A stretch of DNA of 64,000 nucleotides from Flavobacterium sp. LC2016-13 (GTDB lineage Bacteria > Bacteroidota > Bacteroidia > Flavobacteriales > Flavobacteriaceae), in NCBI RefSeq assembly GCF_009707955.1, contig NZ_WMDQ01000002.1, positions 620,001 through 684,000 on the forward strand. The letters are read 5' to 3'. Numbering within the stretch: the stretch's first letter is position 1; each line of letters opens with the position of its first letter. The position numbers and the translations under genes were made by a program. Below are positions 63,328 through 64,000 of this stretch, piece after piece. The notes under the pieces were generated by a model. It searched no databases. It had not been told where the DNA came from and was given only the letters and a program-made list of their open reading frames with translations.

Positions 63328-63858
63328 ATGAGTCAAGAAGAATTATTAGTTTTAATTTATAAAAAAGACGAAAGAGCTTTTACCCATTTGTACGACATGT
63401 ATTCTAAAAGTCTGTTTTCGGTCATTAACGTTTTAATAAAAAACCGCGAAGAAGCCGAAGATGTTTTGCAGGAAGTTTTTGTCAAAATCTGGAAAAACAT
63501 AGATTCCTATAATGAAGGTAAAGGACGATTTTACACCTGGATCCTTAATATAGCTCGTAATACGTCGATTGATAAGTTAAGATCCAAAAATTTTAATAAC
63601 AGCCAAAAAAACCTTTCTTCAGATAATTTCGTAAATCTGTTAGATGACAGTAATAAATTAACTAATAGAATTGATACAATAGGAATTCAGGAGTTTGTAA
63701 AAAAACTAAAACCAAAATGTATTGAGATTATAGATTTATTATTCTTTAAAGGATATACCCAGCAGGAAGCTTCAGAAGAATTAGCAATGCCACTGGGAAC
63801 TGTCAAAACTCAAAACAGAAACTGTATTAACGATTTACGTAATTATTTAAAAATCTAA
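63328..63858 (+). CDS. ECF RNA polymerase sigma factor
   Basis: The ATG at 63328 (SQEELLVLIYKKDERAFTHLY) gives 176 residues, normal for ECF sigma-70 proteins. Region 2 has KNREEAEDVLQEVFVKIWKN and FYTWILNIARNTSIDKLR. Region 4 has GYTQQEASEELAMPLGTVK followed by a recognition helix. The stop TAA overlaps the next gene's ATG (TAATG), so sigma and the probable anti-sigma are translationally coupled. Confidence 0.9.
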   Translation: MSQEELLVLIYKKDERAFTHLYDMYSKSLFSVINVLIKNREEAEDVLQEVFVKIWKNIDSYNEGKGRFYTWILNIARNTSIDKLRSKNFNNSQKNLSSDNFVNLLDDSNKLTNRIDTIGIQEFVKKLKPKCIEIIDLLFFKGYTQQEASEELAMPLGTVKTQNRNCINDLRNYLKI

Positions 63859-64000
63859 TGGAAGCACAAGAATATATAGAATCAGGAATTTTAGAATTGT
63901 ATGTTTACGGTTTATTAACCGAAACTGAAAATCTGGAAATAGCGGAACTGGCTAAAAAGAATCCCGAAGTTGATCATGAAATTATTGAGATAGAAAAAGC
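63858..64000 (+). CDS. probable anti-sigma factor, N-terminal part
   Basis: The gene is cut by the window end. It starts MEAQEYIESGILELYVYGLLTE with TENLEIAELAKKNPEVDHEI, an N-terminal helix pair typical of RskA-like anti-sigma domains in Bacteroidota. Its ATG overlaps the sigma stop by one base. The membrane segment and C-terminal domain are outside the window. Confidence 0.75.
   Translation, partial: MEAQEYIESGILELYVYGLLTETENLEIAELAKKNPEVDHEIIEIEK

Overview
The window looks like a chromosomal segment of a Flavobacterium-type bacterium (Bacteroidota, Flavobacteriaceae). The DNA is very AT-rich and genes mostly lack recognisable Shine-Dalgarno sequences. Several promoters carry the Bacteroidota -7 box TAnnTTTG, in two cases with a TTG 19-20 bp upstream. 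The gene content is also typical: menaquinone enzymes, YpdA, CvfB, DUF2853, DUF4256, PepSY-like secreted proteins, flavobacterial PEP carboxylase, and an arginine decarboxylase next to a deoxyhypusine-synthase-like protein. The species is not determined.

Layout. 1-14.4 kb is an accessory-style run of small regulators and modifying enzymes: GNAT acetyltransferases, three VOC proteins, Crp/Fnr, AraC and MarR regulators, an SDR, an S41 protease, a serine hydrolase and a PQQ-like propeller. 14.5-17.2 kb holds an XRE regulator and three minus-strand orphan genes ending beside a tRNA-Val(UAC). 17.7-24 kb has an MsbA-like ABC exporter, proline dehydrogenase, and an O-antigen-ligase-like membrane protein with TPR repeats. 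23.9-30.5 kb has aroB, a short ORF, arginine decarboxylase, the DHS-like enzyme, an Asp-rich protein and recQ. 30.6-36.4 kb has dinB-like, ppc, an Lrp regulator, and an M14 carboxypeptidase divergent from an XRE regulator across an array of 16-bp palindromes. 36.4-48 kb is mixed housekeeping and redox genes (acyltransferase, M23 peptidase, MdaB-like with an AraC regulator, class V aminotransferase, msrA, selO, ypdA, CYTH). 47.7-64 kb has an OmpA/HhH pair, the menaquinone genes menC, menA, menB and menD interleaved with other genes on the minus strand, two secreted proteins, thioredoxin-like and glutathione-peroxidase lipoproteins, and an ECF sigma factor with the start of its probable anti-sigma gene.

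How genes work together. menD, menB, menA and menC cover four steps of menaquinone synthesis; menF, menE and menH are not in the window. Arginine decarboxylase makes agmatine, and the DHS-like protein next to it keeps the catalytic lysine but has altered spermidine-binding positions. It is a candidate for a polyamine synthase such as homospermidine synthase, although no agmatinase is present locally. The Crp-like regulator probably controls itself and the neighbouring SDR, because matching palindromes sit at identical distances from both predicted -7 boxes. The XRE regulator at 35.9 kb probably represses itself and the divergent carboxypeptidase.

Intergenic DNA is rich in long inverted repeats. 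Two hairpin families occur twice each in the window, and one pair shows paired changes in both stem arms with a conserved loop. There is no insertion sequence, integrase, phage module, CRISPR array or rRNA. No clearly new multi-gene defence system was found; the best leads are the polyamine locus, the two operator systems and the hairpin families.
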